From: Bimastos eiseni
Taxonomy: Eukaryota > Annelida > Clitellata > Crassiclitellata > Lumbricidae
Direction: 5' to 3'
Assembly: GCA_959347315.1 (NCBI GenBank)
Contig: OY365814.1
Location: forward strand, 33,342,349 to 33,406,348
Length of the DNA: 64,000 nucleotides
Shown here: piece by piece, positions 21,881 through 35,100 of the stretch
Layout: each line of letters begins with the position of its first letter
How positions within the stretch are numbered: the stretch's first letter is position 1
Translations under genes and position numbers: made by a program
Notes under the pieces: model-generated
What the model saw: only the letters and a program-made list of their open reading frames with translations
Databases searched by the model: none
What the model was told of the DNA's origin: nothing

Positions 21881-22656
21881 TAATTGATCAAAATAAATCA
21901 TGTTGAAGTAACATAAGCGCTATATAAATATAAATTAAGGCAACAGCTCAGTTGCGTTTGTTTTAAAAGACGTGGAGCAGCATTATATGAAATATTTCTA
22001 GTCCAAGTGATATTAGGGCCTATCAAAGCCAGATCCAAAATAAGCTAATACTTCCGACCTGCTTTTCCCTCAGTTTTTTTGTGATCCAGAATTCTCGTCT
22101 GTTCTAAGAAAATGGAAAACGACAAATGTTTCATTGTCTTATATTAGATAGCTTACAGAGGAAATGTTTTTACACTTCATGTTAAAACAGTCGTTTATAA
22201 TGGGAAGAAATTCAACCAGGATAGGCCTAGCTATATAGTCTTGCGATATGACGTTCAACGGTTGCACACCTTTATTAGCCAGAATCAATATTAATAAAAT
22301 CGCTGGCAGCGTACTGAAATTGTTACGATTTTCAATGTTAAAGATTAACAATTTTGACGCCAACATTTCTAAAAAAATGTTGGCAAAATAAATATAATGA
22401 ACGGATTTCTAAATAACCAACACTCATTACTAATTATTGTCTACTATATAAAAACACTGCAGAAACACGGAATTAATAGAATAACGCAATGTACCGAGAA
22501 CAAAATAAAGCCGAAAATGGGCGAACCGCTCCGATAACAGAGTTCGCTCTAAGTTTAATCCAAACTTCGATTAACCATTTTGCAGTAATTCATACATGAC
22601 ATTTCCGCGTACAATGACGATAGCAGCTGGGCACGAAGCCAATTAAGCTTAGGTTA

Positions 22657-22760
22657 GTTGCAGTTTAACGACACTGTGTGACAACAATTTAGAGATCATT
22701 AGCGCTGCCCTCTTCTTTCGTCCAGGCTTGGGACTGGCACTGGCAGAGTGCCGCCAGTGA
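22657..22760 (+). repeat. R1 dispersed repeat, well preserved
   Basis: Starts GTTGCAGTTTAACGACACTG, continues GATCATTAGCGCTGCCCTCT, then CGTCCAGGCTTGGGACTGGC and ACTGGCAGAGTGC. One of the clearest copies. Confidence 0.85.
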
Positions 22761-23599
22761 CCGGGTTAGGCAATTCAGGATGGATGGATCCAGAGTTCAA
22801 CGACAGCTTATGACAACAGTGGGCATTGCCGTTCACAGATATTGGCTAAGCATATTAAAGCACTTAGAGCTTCCGTTTATTTTCAAGTAAAAATACACTA
22901 AAAGAGGTGTCCAAATCTAATGGGTGATTGCATACGTGTATATATTCTGGACACATGCAGTTGCGTCAATAGTAAATATTCAACGGTAGCATCGCAAATA
23001 GGTCTAGCTGTATCTAACCAATCAACAAGAAGCTTTTGGTTAATTCTTAACCTGGTGCAGCCATGGCACTATCTTTTTAGGTGTATCGGTAGCAATATTT
23101 CAGAAGGACGTGTCATAGGGTGGACAATCTAGCTCTCGAGCGTCTGCCTGCAGGTTTTGTCGTGGCGGAGCGCCTCTAAATTAGCTGGTTGCTTTGACTT
23201 CGCCAAAATTGGCGCTATAGAAATCTCGAGCTTGCCCGTCATTGCCTCGATAGGAGCTAGGCCTAGTTTTAATAGTAGTTTAATGCGCGTCTGATTGTGA
23301 AAATGCTAATGTTGGCCCATATGATGTTGATATATCGAAAACGGTTGATGTTGTCTTGAGATTAAATTATCCTGATGATTTAATAGAAGCATTTAATCAT
23401 TAAGGAATTAGAGAAAAATATATTTGTAATGTCCAATAGATATCGGAAAATGCCAAACTACTATCTTGCCATCCCCTATAATCTAAAACTTTAGGTCAGC
23501 GAATGACCTGACCTAGATACATGCAGCAGCGCGGCGGTCCTGGGCTGTGCCTTAATCCCAGATCATGAATAATTCAGTAAATCATCTGCGCTTTGGCCC

Positions 23600-24360
23600 A
23601 CGTGCTTGTAATTATTATTAATTTATTTCCGGCGTTCGGATATGCTCGGCAATCTTCGGCTCCTTACCTCGATGAGCCGAAGTCGTCGCCATTTTGTTTT
23701 GTATCAAAATGTCGATAATGCTATGAAAGACAAAGGCCGTCGACTGTCGACTCGTTCGCTCGCCGATTTACGAAATCGGATCGAATCGATCATCGGGATC
23801 CGTCGATCTTTCCTTGGACTAAACGCACTTTTGTTCTTTCGCCGAAAATGCTGACACGATAAGCCGATGATTACCGGACTGATCTGTGACCCCCCTGTAC
23901 GCTGAAGGCCTTGTAGTACGGTAGCTTTTGTATTGATGTGCCGTGAATTTAGGGCCTCTGTTTTCGTGCTTTGGTGAAACGTCTGATGTGAGTGTTGATG
24001 TAAAGATGGACGAATGAACTGATGGATAAGATGGATATTCGGTGGACTTGCAATGTGTGATCGCAGGCCGTGTGGATACGTAGGTCGCTTCTGTACGCCT
24101 GTGCTTTCGACGCTGTCGTACGTTAGCTATTGTAGCTGCAGCGATTTCAAAGCTGCTCTTGCATTATTCAGCGTCGGCTTTGAAACAGATTTTCTGTTGA
24201 TCGGTGGAGATTTTTGGCTTAGGTTAAGTGACGAATTGCTGTCAATGGAGCAGTTTGTGGATTTTCGATGTAGGTCAATGAATGCACCCCACAGCGAGAT
24301 GACTATTATGACAACCGACACAGGGTCTGAGATTTGAGGACGATTGGAAGTTTAGGAGAT
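23600..24360 (+). promoter_or_regulatory. CREBBP: Probable CBP promoter / 5' UTR region
   Basis: Sudden rise in CpG (TCGCTCGCCGATTTACG and many CG dinucleotides) in an AT-rich setting, with a YY1-like GTCGCCATTTTG at 23685-23696, a common core-promoter or first-exon element. It lies 2 kb upstream of the CBP start codon with no other gene in between. The 70-codon frame at 23642 has no homology I recognise and is taken as UTR. Confidence 0.45.
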
Positions 24361-24586
24361 CATAGTATCATATTTAGACCATCCTAATGCTTTTTGAACA
24401 GACAGACCAAAGCACTGATGGATAATGAAGTTTGATGCTTTTAAGAAAACCTTGAGTGTGGCATACAAAAATGCAGATGCATTTGTTGAACTTCATGCGT
24501 GGATCATTACTTCATCATTATAATTCCCAAAGTGCAGGGCTTGGGGATGTTCAATTAACAAATGAATGATCCGAATTTGATGGTTA

Positions 24587-24629
24587 ATTGGTCAATATTA
24601 CCGTATAATATACGGTAATATTGACCAAT
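24587..24629. repeat. Perfect 43-bp palindrome
   Basis: Two 21-base arms, perfectly complementary, separated by one A; the left arm is ATTGGTCAATATTACCGTAT plus A. Able to extrude as a cruciform or fold as an RNA hairpin. Confidence 0.95.
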
Positions 24630-24704
24630 GCGGAGTATATGAACGTTGAAATTTTGCGACCCTTAAAGCATAACGTCTTTGACATTCTGAATGCTTTTGG
24701 TTAT

Positions 24705-24770
24705 GTCCTGAATGTTTTTCCTGTACCTCCATGTTTTTCCTGTACCTCCATGTTTTTCCTGTACCTCCAT
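24705..24770. repeat. 19-bp tandem repeat
   Basis: Three copies of TGTTTTTCCTGTACCTCCA just after the palindrome. Confidence 0.9.
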
Positions 24771-25734
24771 ATCCTTCTAGTCTTATAGACATTGCCTGAC
24801 TTTATTTGTTGCCTTTTCTGTTTTCTTAATTTATTTATTTGTTTATTATTAATTTGTTTGTTTATTATATCTCTGGATGCATTCAGATCACAGCTCTAGT
24901 TCTATCTGATTGTACTTGACCTTTTGAACTCAGGTACAGCTCCTTTTCTTTGCCCTGGACTGTTTTACTGCACTATTCATTTGTGTATTTATTATTATTA
25001 TAATACATAGAGTCAATGAATCTAAATCTGAGGCCGGGATATTTCACCAAACAAAATTTAAAGCCTAATTTGTCAATGCATCTAGCAGTTACTGCATTTA
25101 CAATGTTGGCTTTTAAAATCTGGGGAATGAGATGCCTAATTTTTTAGCTGCTTTTATTTCTTTAAACTTGTTTGATGTACCCATTAGTTTTCTGCTCTGA
25201 TTTTTTTGTAAATGACTTCATGGTTGCATAGAAATTTTGCTCCTTTTTGCTGCTTCTATATCTATATACTTGAATGTTGTGACGCCACAGGCTTAGCTAC
25301 CATAAGTAACAGATTAGTTTAGATTTGAATGGAAGGTTATTGTCTGCTTTGTCCTTTTCCTAATCTTTTATTCGTGATGTCAATCTCGGCATGGGAATTG
25401 CCAGCTCACGGCGGCTGTGTGAGTGTCACTGTGATCTATTTGCCTTCTGATAATCTTGCACTTTTGAGCGGTTTGCAAAAGACCATACAAAGATTTTCCC
25501 GTACGTCGGTCTTTGCGTACGCATGGCTTGCACGTTCTTCACAGGTTTTTGCGGTTGGTGTTGTTGCTGACGTTTGATCTAAGTAGATATCTTGAAGGAA
25601 CGCTGTATTAACACACATTGATTGATTGATTGAAATTATTTATCTCTAAGCCTAGGGTTTACTCAGATGTGTTTTATAATTGCCTTAAGAGTGTTCTTTT
25701 CAGCCAGGGTTGAGTCTGGAGTGGTCCTGATTAG

Positions 25735-25900
25735 TAGCCCTTAAGGGGCTTAGTAAACTTTAAGGGCGGGATCACTCTTGAGTAGTAACCTTTAAGAGGG
25801 CGGGAACGTTAACGAGTAGTAGCCTTGACGGGATGTGAGGGCTTCTGATAGTAACCTTGAAGGGGCGCTATATAAATTTCCCGAATGAATGAATGAATAA
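25735..25900 (+). repeat. R2 repeat with internal reiteration
   Basis: GAGTAGTAACCTTTAAGAGG-like phrases repeat about four times before CTTGAAGGGGCGCTATATAA and a GAATGAATGAAT tail. The R2 body appears locally amplified. Confidence 0.65.
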
Positions 25901-25968
25901 TTTGTGCATATGTCTTGAGTGATCCTAACTGTTGATTGTATTTTTCTTGTTGTTTTGGCGTCATACAG

Positions 25969-26018
25969 AGACACTTGTGGAACTACTGCGATGCTGGTAC
26001 GGAGGCTGATGGTGTGAC
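25969..26018 (+). other. CREBBP: CBP 5' UTR part of first coding exon
   Basis: Acceptor-like gtcatacag at 25960-25968 precedes the start codon. An in-frame TGA sits four codons upstream of ATG 26019, fixing the start. Confidence 0.55.
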
Positions 26019-26112
26019 ATGTCGTCTGGGTACGAGATGAACATGGAGGGCCCTCCATCGAAGAAGCAGAGGAGCTCCTCGCCTGCACCCCCCACCAAAT
26101 TTGACAGCTCAG
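26019..26112 (+). CDS. CREBBP: CBP exon 1: N-terminus with NLS-like motif
   Basis: [20 protein letters not shown] then [11 protein letters not shown]. It resembles the basic GPPNPKRAK start of vertebrate CBP. Donor TCAG|gtcagt. Confidence 0.88.
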
Positions 26113-29100
26113 GTCAGTGGGATCTCTGGGAGTGGTTGCAAAGATCGTTAGTGTTGCCCTTCTCCTTGTTCTACTCTTGGGACTGGCACTGCCAGAGTGC
26201 AGATTCCCACCAGGGCAGAAATTTGGTTCGGGATTTCTGCATTCCCCTGGTCGACTAGGCCATTCTGGCAGGGTAGGCTTTTGGTGCGAAGATGAGACGG
26301 CGAGGGAGAGGACTCACCACCCGCCCTTTCCTGCTGAGGCTGAGTAAATGAGGTCGCTAGCATTTCATGCCCATTGCTAGCCAAGGGAACTGCTCTTCAA
26401 TTGCTCTGTTAAGTCGATTTGACCAATAATGAATAATTCAAGTGATAAGTTTCTATGTTCTATTAATGTATGTACATACTTTTCACTCTTCAACCTTGCT
26501 TTACGATATAGACGTTATAGTGCAGACTTGAATAAAATTATAAATACTAAGTTCAGTCAGACTTCTCTGTGTAGTGCCAGCCTTGGAAGTTCGAAGGACC
26601 ATTGAAGACCCGAAATATCTATGCAAAAGAGCTTTATCTATGATCTTAATAATAATATTAATTACAATAATAGTGTATAATATAATAATGATTTTAATAC
26701 TGATCTTAATATTAATGGTAATAATGATAATATTAATAATAATAATAATCATAATAATAATAATAATCGCAATAGTAAGAATATTAATACTGAAAATTGT
26801 TTTGTTTCTCCTCTGCAGACTGGAACCTGCTCAATGAATTCAACTCGGAGCTGCCTGATGAGCTTGGCAACCTCGGCAGCTCGAATGTGACAAGCGCGAA
26901 CAACACCGCCGACTCGGGCACGAGCAGCCCGAGCGCCAACGGGAGCAACAGCAGCAGCAGCAAGAAGGCAGACGACACCATCCAACGCAACATCAACCTC
27001 TCTCTGCTCCTCAGTTCCAATAACGACCCGCGCGCTCCTCTTGGTGACCCGCGGGCTCCACTCGGCCCCGTCGGCCCGCCACAGCAGGTCTCTTCCTCCG
27101 CGGGTCACATGAACCTTCGCTACCCTATGTCCCAACACTCCCACCAACAACAACACCAACAGCAGATGATGATGATGTACCAGATGCAGGGCCAGCGTCA
27201 GGGCTTCGGCCCGATGCAGCAGGGCCCCGGGGGCTTCGTGGGCAACATGAACAGCGTGTACGCCCGCGGCCCGGTCGCGGCGGCCAACTACCCGCTCCGA
27301 CACCCGGATTTTGTCCGGCAGAAATCTCTTCCAGCCCAGATGTCCTATTTCCCGGACGACGTACGGACGATACGCATGAATGGGAACGTATTCCCGCACG
27401 GCGACCCGATGGTGGTCGACCGCGGCTTTGGTCGCGGCCCGTTTGCGATGCGTAATGACGGTGCCGAGATGTGCAATCCTAACGTCGTCATGCAGGCCAA
27501 GCTTGCGAACGGTCTGACTACGACGTCCATGTCGAGAGTGCTTCCATGTGGGAACGGGAAGGGCCTGGTGCCCGCGTCCGGGAACCTTCAGGCCACCTGC
27601 AATCTGACCGATGCCAAAGCTGCGATGCCAAAGTCTGGTTCGACTGGCGGAGGTCTGCCGACGACGGGGAAGATGGGCGTGCTCTCGCCAGAGACAAATG
27701 TTGTGAGTGCGATCGTTTTGTTTCTCGTGTCAAGGCTTTCGCTTTGGTTATGGTTCTTAGTTAGAATGTTTCCTTCATTTCTTTAGTTCCTGTCTAATTA
27801 GGATATTTCTGATCGTCATTATCGCAGAGGAGAGGAACTGGCAGAGTTAACGGTGAGTGGGTTAAAGGCTTGGTCAGTACATTGGTGGTTGGTGTCTAGG
27901 GATGAACCAAAACTCGGTTCGGAACTCCAATTTTCTTGGTACTCGACATTACTCGCCTTTGACAAACAATGGGTCCAAGTATTAAGCTTCACAATTTTCT
28001 GTTTTGAAAACGAAAAATCAGGTTTTTTTATTTACAAAACGACAACTGATGCAACTAAAAGTAAAAATATTGTTATTTTTATGTACAGAACAACAATCAA
28101 CCTAACTAAAAACACAAATACTGCTACTGTTAGGGCGCACAAGTTACAAAAGTTACTTCTTAGTGTTGATAAAGTAACCTAGACAAAGCAAAATAATTTA
28201 TTGTAGTTGTACAAAATATTCAAAACTCAGACTTGGCAAAATTCAACTCGTAAAACTCGATACTTGGACTCGTCAATAAATTCGAACTCGGTTCAGTTAT
28301 AGCGATTATGATTAGTGTTGCCTTCTCCATCATCCATGCTTGAGACTGGCACTACCAGAACGTGATAATCACAGAATTCTACTTTCTTCTCTCGGGTGCC
28401 TTGTATTATTACAGAGTCATGTGTCTCGTCAGTCGCTAATGCCATATCTTAAAATATTGGTTGAGAGTTTTAATAATAATAACAACGCCGATTTATAAGG
28501 CGCCGTAAATGCGGCCCTAACCACTACAAGGGCGCCGTGCAACTTAAAACGAAAGTCAGCAGACAGGATAAGCCTTAGAAAACAGAAAGACTTTCAATTT
28601 AGTTTTAAATGAGTCTACTGAGTCAGCCAATCTAACAGTAGGTGGAAGACTTTTCCAACACCGCTGACCAGTGGCCAAGAAAACACAGTATCCAAAACGC
28701 GACCTCATCCTTCGCACGCGGAGGTCGGTCTTCGCGGATGATCCGAGTCGAAGCCCGGTCGCAGAGGAGTGAGTCCCAAAGCAAAAACCGATCAAATTCC
28801 CAGAGCTAATCCATATATCGATCTGTAGACGAGCGAGCGTGGAACGGAACAGGAAGCCAGTGCAGAATGTCACGAAGGAGCTGTTGTGTATCTTCTTCAG
28901 TAGTTTTCCATTTTAATGTTCGTTATGACTCACATGCTTCCCTCCCTCCCCCCCAAATGATCAGCACCATCCATTTGTATTTTGTGATAGGGCAGTTGAA
29001 CGGGGGAGAGAGGCGTAGAGGAATGGGGAGGATAGGGAGAGGGAGAGACAGACAAAGAGAGAGAGGGAGAGGGAGAGACAGACAAAGAGAGAGAGGGAGA

Positions 29101-32100
29101 GGGAGAGACAGACAAAAAGAGAGTGAGAGAGGGAGAGGGAGAGACAGACAAAAAGAGAGAGAGAGAGGGAGAGACAGACAAAGAGAGAGAGGGAGAGGGA
29201 GAGACAGACAAAGAGAGAGGGAGAGAGGGAGAGGGAGAGACAGACAAAAAGAGAGAGAGAGAGGGAGAGACAGACAAAGAGAGAGAGGGAGAGGGAGAGA
29301 CAGACAAAGAGAGAGACAGACAAAAAGAGAGAGAGAGAGGGAGAGACAGACAAAGAGAGAGAGGGAGAGGGAGAGACAGACAAAGAGAGAGGGAGAGAGG
29401 GAGAGGGAGAGACAGACAAAAAGAGAGAGAGAGAGGGAGAGGGAGAGACAGACAAAAAGAGAGAGAGAGAGAGCAGGAAGATTTAGATACATAACCACAC
29501 TACACACACCGCCAGATAGAAAGTCGCTTGCGCACATGTTCCGAGCGACTAGTCTGTCGGTCGTGCCGAACAAATTGTGACGCCTGTTGCTTTATGCACA
29601 GTCTCATCTGTGACATCAAACACCATTGATCAGGTCATTAGCAACAGGTCGGTCGGTCTCTTTTCTACGCCAACTTTGATCGATGAATGCTGCTGTCAGT
29701 TTTATGAACGGTGTGTACATAATCCTGCTTCAGCTGATTCGAGGTCGCGCTGGTATGTTCGGCGACGGAAGCTATGTTGGAGGTTTTTGTTGCTGTCATC
29801 TGACGACGTTCTTTTGCTTGTTTTCTGATATTGGTGGCATGTGTGTGTGTTGGTATGTGCAGTTGTGTATGTATATGTGTACAGGTGTGTGTTTATTTAT
29901 GTTTGCTCTGACCTAATTACCTACAGGTCAATGTGTACACTCTGTATGCTCTGACCTAATTGACTGCAGGTCTATGTGTTTATTACTTATTTGCTCTGAC
30001 CTGATTACATACAGGACATTGTGTACGTAAATGTTTGTTTTGACTTGATTACTTCCTGATTTTGCTCTGACCTTATTATGTACAGGTCAGTGCAAACACA
30101 AATGTATGCTCTGACCTAATTGACTACAGGTCTCTATATTTATGAATACATATTTGCTCTGATCTGATTACATTTACATACAGGACATTGTGTACATAAA
30201 TTTTTATTTTGACCTGATTACTGACAGGTCATGTTCATTTAGAGATGCATATTTTGCTCTGACCCTATTATATACAGGTCAATGCGAACACATATTTATG
30301 CTGTGACCTAATTAGACACAGCTCAGTATGTGTTAATGTGTGGCCCTATGAGACTGCTCTGACAAAAATGTATTACTGGGTTGAAACGCGGTCCTGGCTT
30401 CAGCCAGGCAGAAGGAGGGATTCGGAGGAAGGCGAGGGATGCAGAGGAACATCCTGGTGAATGAAAAAAGATGGGTTATGGGTCCCATGGTGATCATAGT
30501 GGAGTAGAAATTCTTCGACTACCAACGAGTTTGATTCAGCTTATTGGTGGTTGTACTGATTGTTTGGAGTATGGACCTTGGGGAGATGGGGCTTAAACAG
30601 GAGTATGCCCTGGTGCTTCATATAGGGTCCTATGCGACACGACGCGTGGCACCTTTAGCTCGATCCTTTTGTGACTGGCGTCTAGTGCAAAACATGTTTT
30701 CGGCTCCTAGGAACATCTCGTGGAAAGCTTATTGGCTTTAGGGTGGAACCGAGTGTCAATTTCCTGCTGAGTACCGAATATTACGAGCGAGTAGTACTGA
30801 GGCCGATGTATGTACTACTGGTAACAATAGTTGTGCTTTTTATTTCTTAACACTCGGAATCATTGTTTGTCCGTGTCTGAGTGATGCTGAGTACTACGAT
30901 ACTCGGCCGAGTCGAGTATCCGAACCGAGTTCGAGTATCCGAACCGAGTTCGAGTATCCGAACCGAGTTCGAGTATCCGAACCGAGTTCGAGTATCCGAA
31001 CCGAGTTCGAGTATCCGAACCGAGTTCGAGTATCCGAACCGAGTTCGAGTATCCGAACCGAGTTCGAGTATCCGAACCGAGTTCGAGTATCCGAACCGAG
31101 TTGCGGTTCATCCCTAATTGGTGTAGGATTACTTTTGTGTTTTGCTAGCTGATATAAAATATTCTTTAATAACGACATTTGACATCATTTAGGGTGGCAC
31201 AGAGAGTGCTTTGGGAGGGAGGTGTGCCGATGGTATGCCAATGCCAGAACTGTAATGGGGTTAACTTAGAAAGGGAGGCATATACTGTTTATAGATTAAT
31301 TATTGGACACGGTCTGGTCTGCATATGGTAGGTAAAGACTGCTCATTCATTCATTTATTTAGAAAAGTTATAGAGCACCCCTTCAAGAAACCTACTCAGA
31401 GACGCTCTGCTCATGGTGGGCATAGAGTGCATGTGTCGAGTAGAGACTGCATGTGCTGGGTGGAGACTTGAAGAGGTGCTATATAAATGTTCGATTGCAT
31501 TACATGTTCATTCGTACTCTGTTTTACTGTTACGTACTAAAAACAGCGGTATCTAAGTTGTCGTTCTCCTTTTCAGTTTCCCATATCGCCGGCCGCCCCG
31601 CCCGAGACGATGATGGAGGGCCCGGCGCCGCCGCCTCCGTCGCTGGCCACCATCAACCCGGAGAAGCGGCGCGAGGTTCAGGAGGTGCAGCAGAAACTCG
31701 TGCTGCTGCTGCACGCACACAAGTGCCAGCGCAAGGACCAGACGAACGGCGCCATATCATTCATCTGCCACGTGACGGGGTGTTCGTCGATGAAGACGCT
31801 CCTCAAGCACATGACCGAGTGTCAGGAGGGCAAGTCTTGCAAGGGTTCGTTGTCTGTTTGGTCATGACGTCTTTGGTCGTTAATCGTCTGGGGCACCGGT
31901 GGCTGATTCGCCGATGGTGTATCAATGCCGGAACTGTAATGGTTGACAGGTTGAGACTGCTTATATTGGGTAGAGACTGCTTATATTGGGTAGAGATTGC
32001 TTATTTTGGGTAGAGACTGCTTATATTGGGTAGAGACTGCTTACGGTGGGTGGAGACTGCTTACGGTGGGTAGAGACTGCATGCCGCGGGTGGAGACTGT

Positions 32101-35100
32101 GTAAATGAGGCGAATATGATTTTAATTATTGAAATTACTTATTTATTTGATTTTTTATTTAGATTAGCTATTTGATTACTTATTGCTGTAAATTATTTTT
32201 ATTAATTAATTATGTTGATTATTGAGATTAATTATTGAGTTTGATCATTTTGTTTATTATTGAGATTAATTATTCATATTGATTATTTCTATCAATTCTA
32301 ATTGAGATAAAATATGGAGATTTATGAGAGTAAGCTTTACCATGGCCTTTGGATTCGTAATCGCAGTTTCCTTACATGACCGTAATCTTTTTGGGTCTCC
32401 ATAAGGAAACCAGCATCCTATGCATACGTACATCTGTCTTTCTCTTGGCTCTTGTAGTCCAGCACTGTGCAGCCCTTCGCCAAATCATCACCCACTGGAA
32501 GAACTGTGACCGGCCAGACTGCCCCATCTGCTCGCCGCTCAAAAACCGCAGAACGAACTCGCAGACCACGGCGCCGAACAAGTCATCCGGTTCTGAAACT
32601 CCGGCGGCGCCGACGCCCGTGGTGCAGGTGGCGACCGGCGCCAGCACTGCGGTCTCAAATGATGAAATGACTCGCACATATGAGACTCTGGGGCTTGACC
32701 CCAACAACCACCTGCAACGTTCCAACACCAATTCCTCGCTGCAGGGGGTTCCTGTAGGCGGGGTGACGGTCAACCCGGGCAAGCCGGTTCCCGGTCCCAT
32801 GGAGCCGGGCGGGGTTGGCGGCGTGCCTGCGATCGGTAACGCCGTCTACGACACGTCGAGCAAACCAACCAAGGACTGGCACCACTCGGTCGTACAGGAT
32901 TTGAGAAATCATCTCATACACAAGTTGTGAGTGTTGCATTAACAAGACTGTGATAAAAAAAATCATTAGCGTTGCCCTCTTCCTTTGTGCAGGCTTGGAA
33001 CTGGCACTGGCAGCATACAAACAGTGGCAGAGTTTGTTGTGAGTGTTGTGTTTGAGTATGATCTGGCGATCATTAGGAATTGTAATTTCATTCATTTGAT
33101 AATTTATATAGCGCCTTTCGTCGGCCTCTGCCATCCGTCAATGCGTGCAGATCAAACAGTTGACCTTGTTGTCTGTTTTTGACATTGGACAATTTTCTCG
33201 CTCAACAGTCAAACAACCTTCATCGTCTCAGTTGATGACTTTAGCCTACACCCTGAAAATGGATACTCTTGGGTTTTATCCCTCAGATGCTGTTCAAATG
33301 ACTCTTTTTCTTTTTGCTTACCTTGTGTACTTTCTCATAGCTCATAAGACATATCTTTTGTTACTGCTTATTGTGATTGTTGGTTGGCTGGTTGCAGTTT
33401 AACAACACTGTCGGGATCAATAGCGTCGCCCTCCTCCTTTATCCACGCTTGGGATTAGCACTGCTGGACTGCAAGCAGTGTGCAGAGTTTATTGTGATTG
33501 TGCATTCTTGGATTGCTTAATATGATTTACTCGCAGTGCGTCTGCAGGCAGTTCAATATAGTGTATGTTTTCTTACTTACTTTTAAAGCACTCCCAACTC
33601 CAGCCCAGCAAGTTTATTTAGGTAATTGAATGTTTAATGAAGGGGGTGTGCCCATCTTTGACCGGTCGGAGATGTTTCCCTTGTCTACTGGGTTAAATAG
33701 ATATTTGGTGGTCTTATTATTTTTATTTTGTTTTGAGTGATCACCTTCCTGTTGGCTTTTCAGAGTGCAAGCAATATTTCCGACACCTGATCCAACCATC
33801 CTGAAGAACGATCGCATGAACAACGTCGTTCAGTACGCCAAGAAGGTCGAGGGTGACATGTACGAAACAGCTAGCAGCCGGGTAGGTTGCCCAACGCGTG
33901 CGATGGCGTCAGTTTCTGGTGAAATTGCAGCGAAAGCCTTGTTGCAGCAGACATGTGGGATATGGTTAAACGTGTGGGATTTAGGGGATATAGCGTTTAG
34001 TTGGTTAGGGCGCTCACCTTGTGATGGAGAGAGCATGGTTTCAAGTGTCCTCTTCCCTTAGACAGTCACTGTATGGCAAGTATATTAATTGATGCTTTAT
34101 CATTAGATAATGATAAATGAATGCTTAATAAATGAGTGATTTTTAGAGATGATAATAATAGTAATAGTGATGATAACAGCAATAATAACTGTAGTAATAA
34201 TTATAGTGGGTACTTCATATAGAAGTCACTATAGTTATTCTGTAATTGCAATTATTGTAATGATAATAATAGAAATTATAGTAATGGTTAATTTTCAATC
34301 AGTTAGACTTGATATAGCGCCCCTTCAAGATATTTACTCAGAGGCGCTGCCGGCCTAACCGTGACTGAAAGGACAGATTTCCGAGAGCTGTAAGATGCAG
34401 AACTGGAGTTCCTAGGTAGGAGACGGAGCTCTTTGGGTAGCCCGTTCCGTTTTGTGAGATGCTTGGTCTTGTAATTGCTTTGATATGTGTGGCGTACCTA
34501 CTGCTTGTCTTTCCCTTGTGTCTTAATCGTATTTCAACTGACTGCCTTCTACATACACACACTTTCAACCTTTGTCAAATTGTCTCTGCTTAGATCTCTT
34601 AGACGGCGATGTGTTGCTGAACGTTTAAGAGGTTAAGAAAAAGGTGCTATATAAAACCGGGTGCTGTTAATAGGAGGAATACTATCTTCTGTTGGCTGAG
34701 AAGATCTACAAGATACAGAAGGAACTCGAGGAGAAGAGGATGAAGAGGATGATCGAAACGGGCAACACGCCGGGAGCCGTAACCGGATTCGCACATGGCG
34801 GATCGAATGGTATGTGCTGGACGACAGAGGCTTATGGGAGGGATTATGGTGCCTCCAGTAGCACCTCTTGTCTAAATCACCAAATTTTCACCCATCCATT
34901 CATGTCTACATTACCCAATTTCACTCATCCATCCATGTCTATATCACCCTATTTTCACCCATTAATCCATTTATAAATCACCCAATTTTTACCCATACAT
35001 CCATGTCGAAATAACCCAATTTTTTACTCATCTGTCAATGTCTGAATAACCCAATGTTAACCCATCCATTCCTGTCTAAGCCACTCAATTTTCACCCATC

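Larger units (their letters stand above)
20708..23600. other. Intergenic region between GRXCR and CBP, part 2
   Basis: Contains an R4 motif (21048-21078), R2 copies (21795-21880, 21905-21925), an R1 copy (22657-22760) and unassigned AT-rich sequence. No protein family recognised on either strand. Confidence 0.55.

Noticed and set aside
23642..23854. 70-codon Arg-rich frame in the CpG-rich region
   Set aside because: No homology recognised and the position suits a CBP 5' UTR; GC-rich promoter sequence often stays open by chance.
27828..27852. Possible 25-base CBP micro-exon (RRGTGRVN) with good splice sites
   Set aside because: Including it would throw exon 3 (TAZ1) out of frame; without it the phases match. 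It could at most be a poison exon.
28867..29580. Frames encoding [10 protein letters not shown] or [10 protein letters not shown]
   Set aside because: Translation of the GAGACAGACAAA minisatellite on the two strands.
30914..31102. CRISPR-like array of short regular repeats
   Set aside because: Units are directly adjacent without spacers, in an animal intron; it is a satellite.
33965..34045. Candidate functional tRNA
   Set aside because: The B box is degenerate (GGTTTCAAGTG), the stems mismatch and the body continues into SINE sequence shared with another locus.
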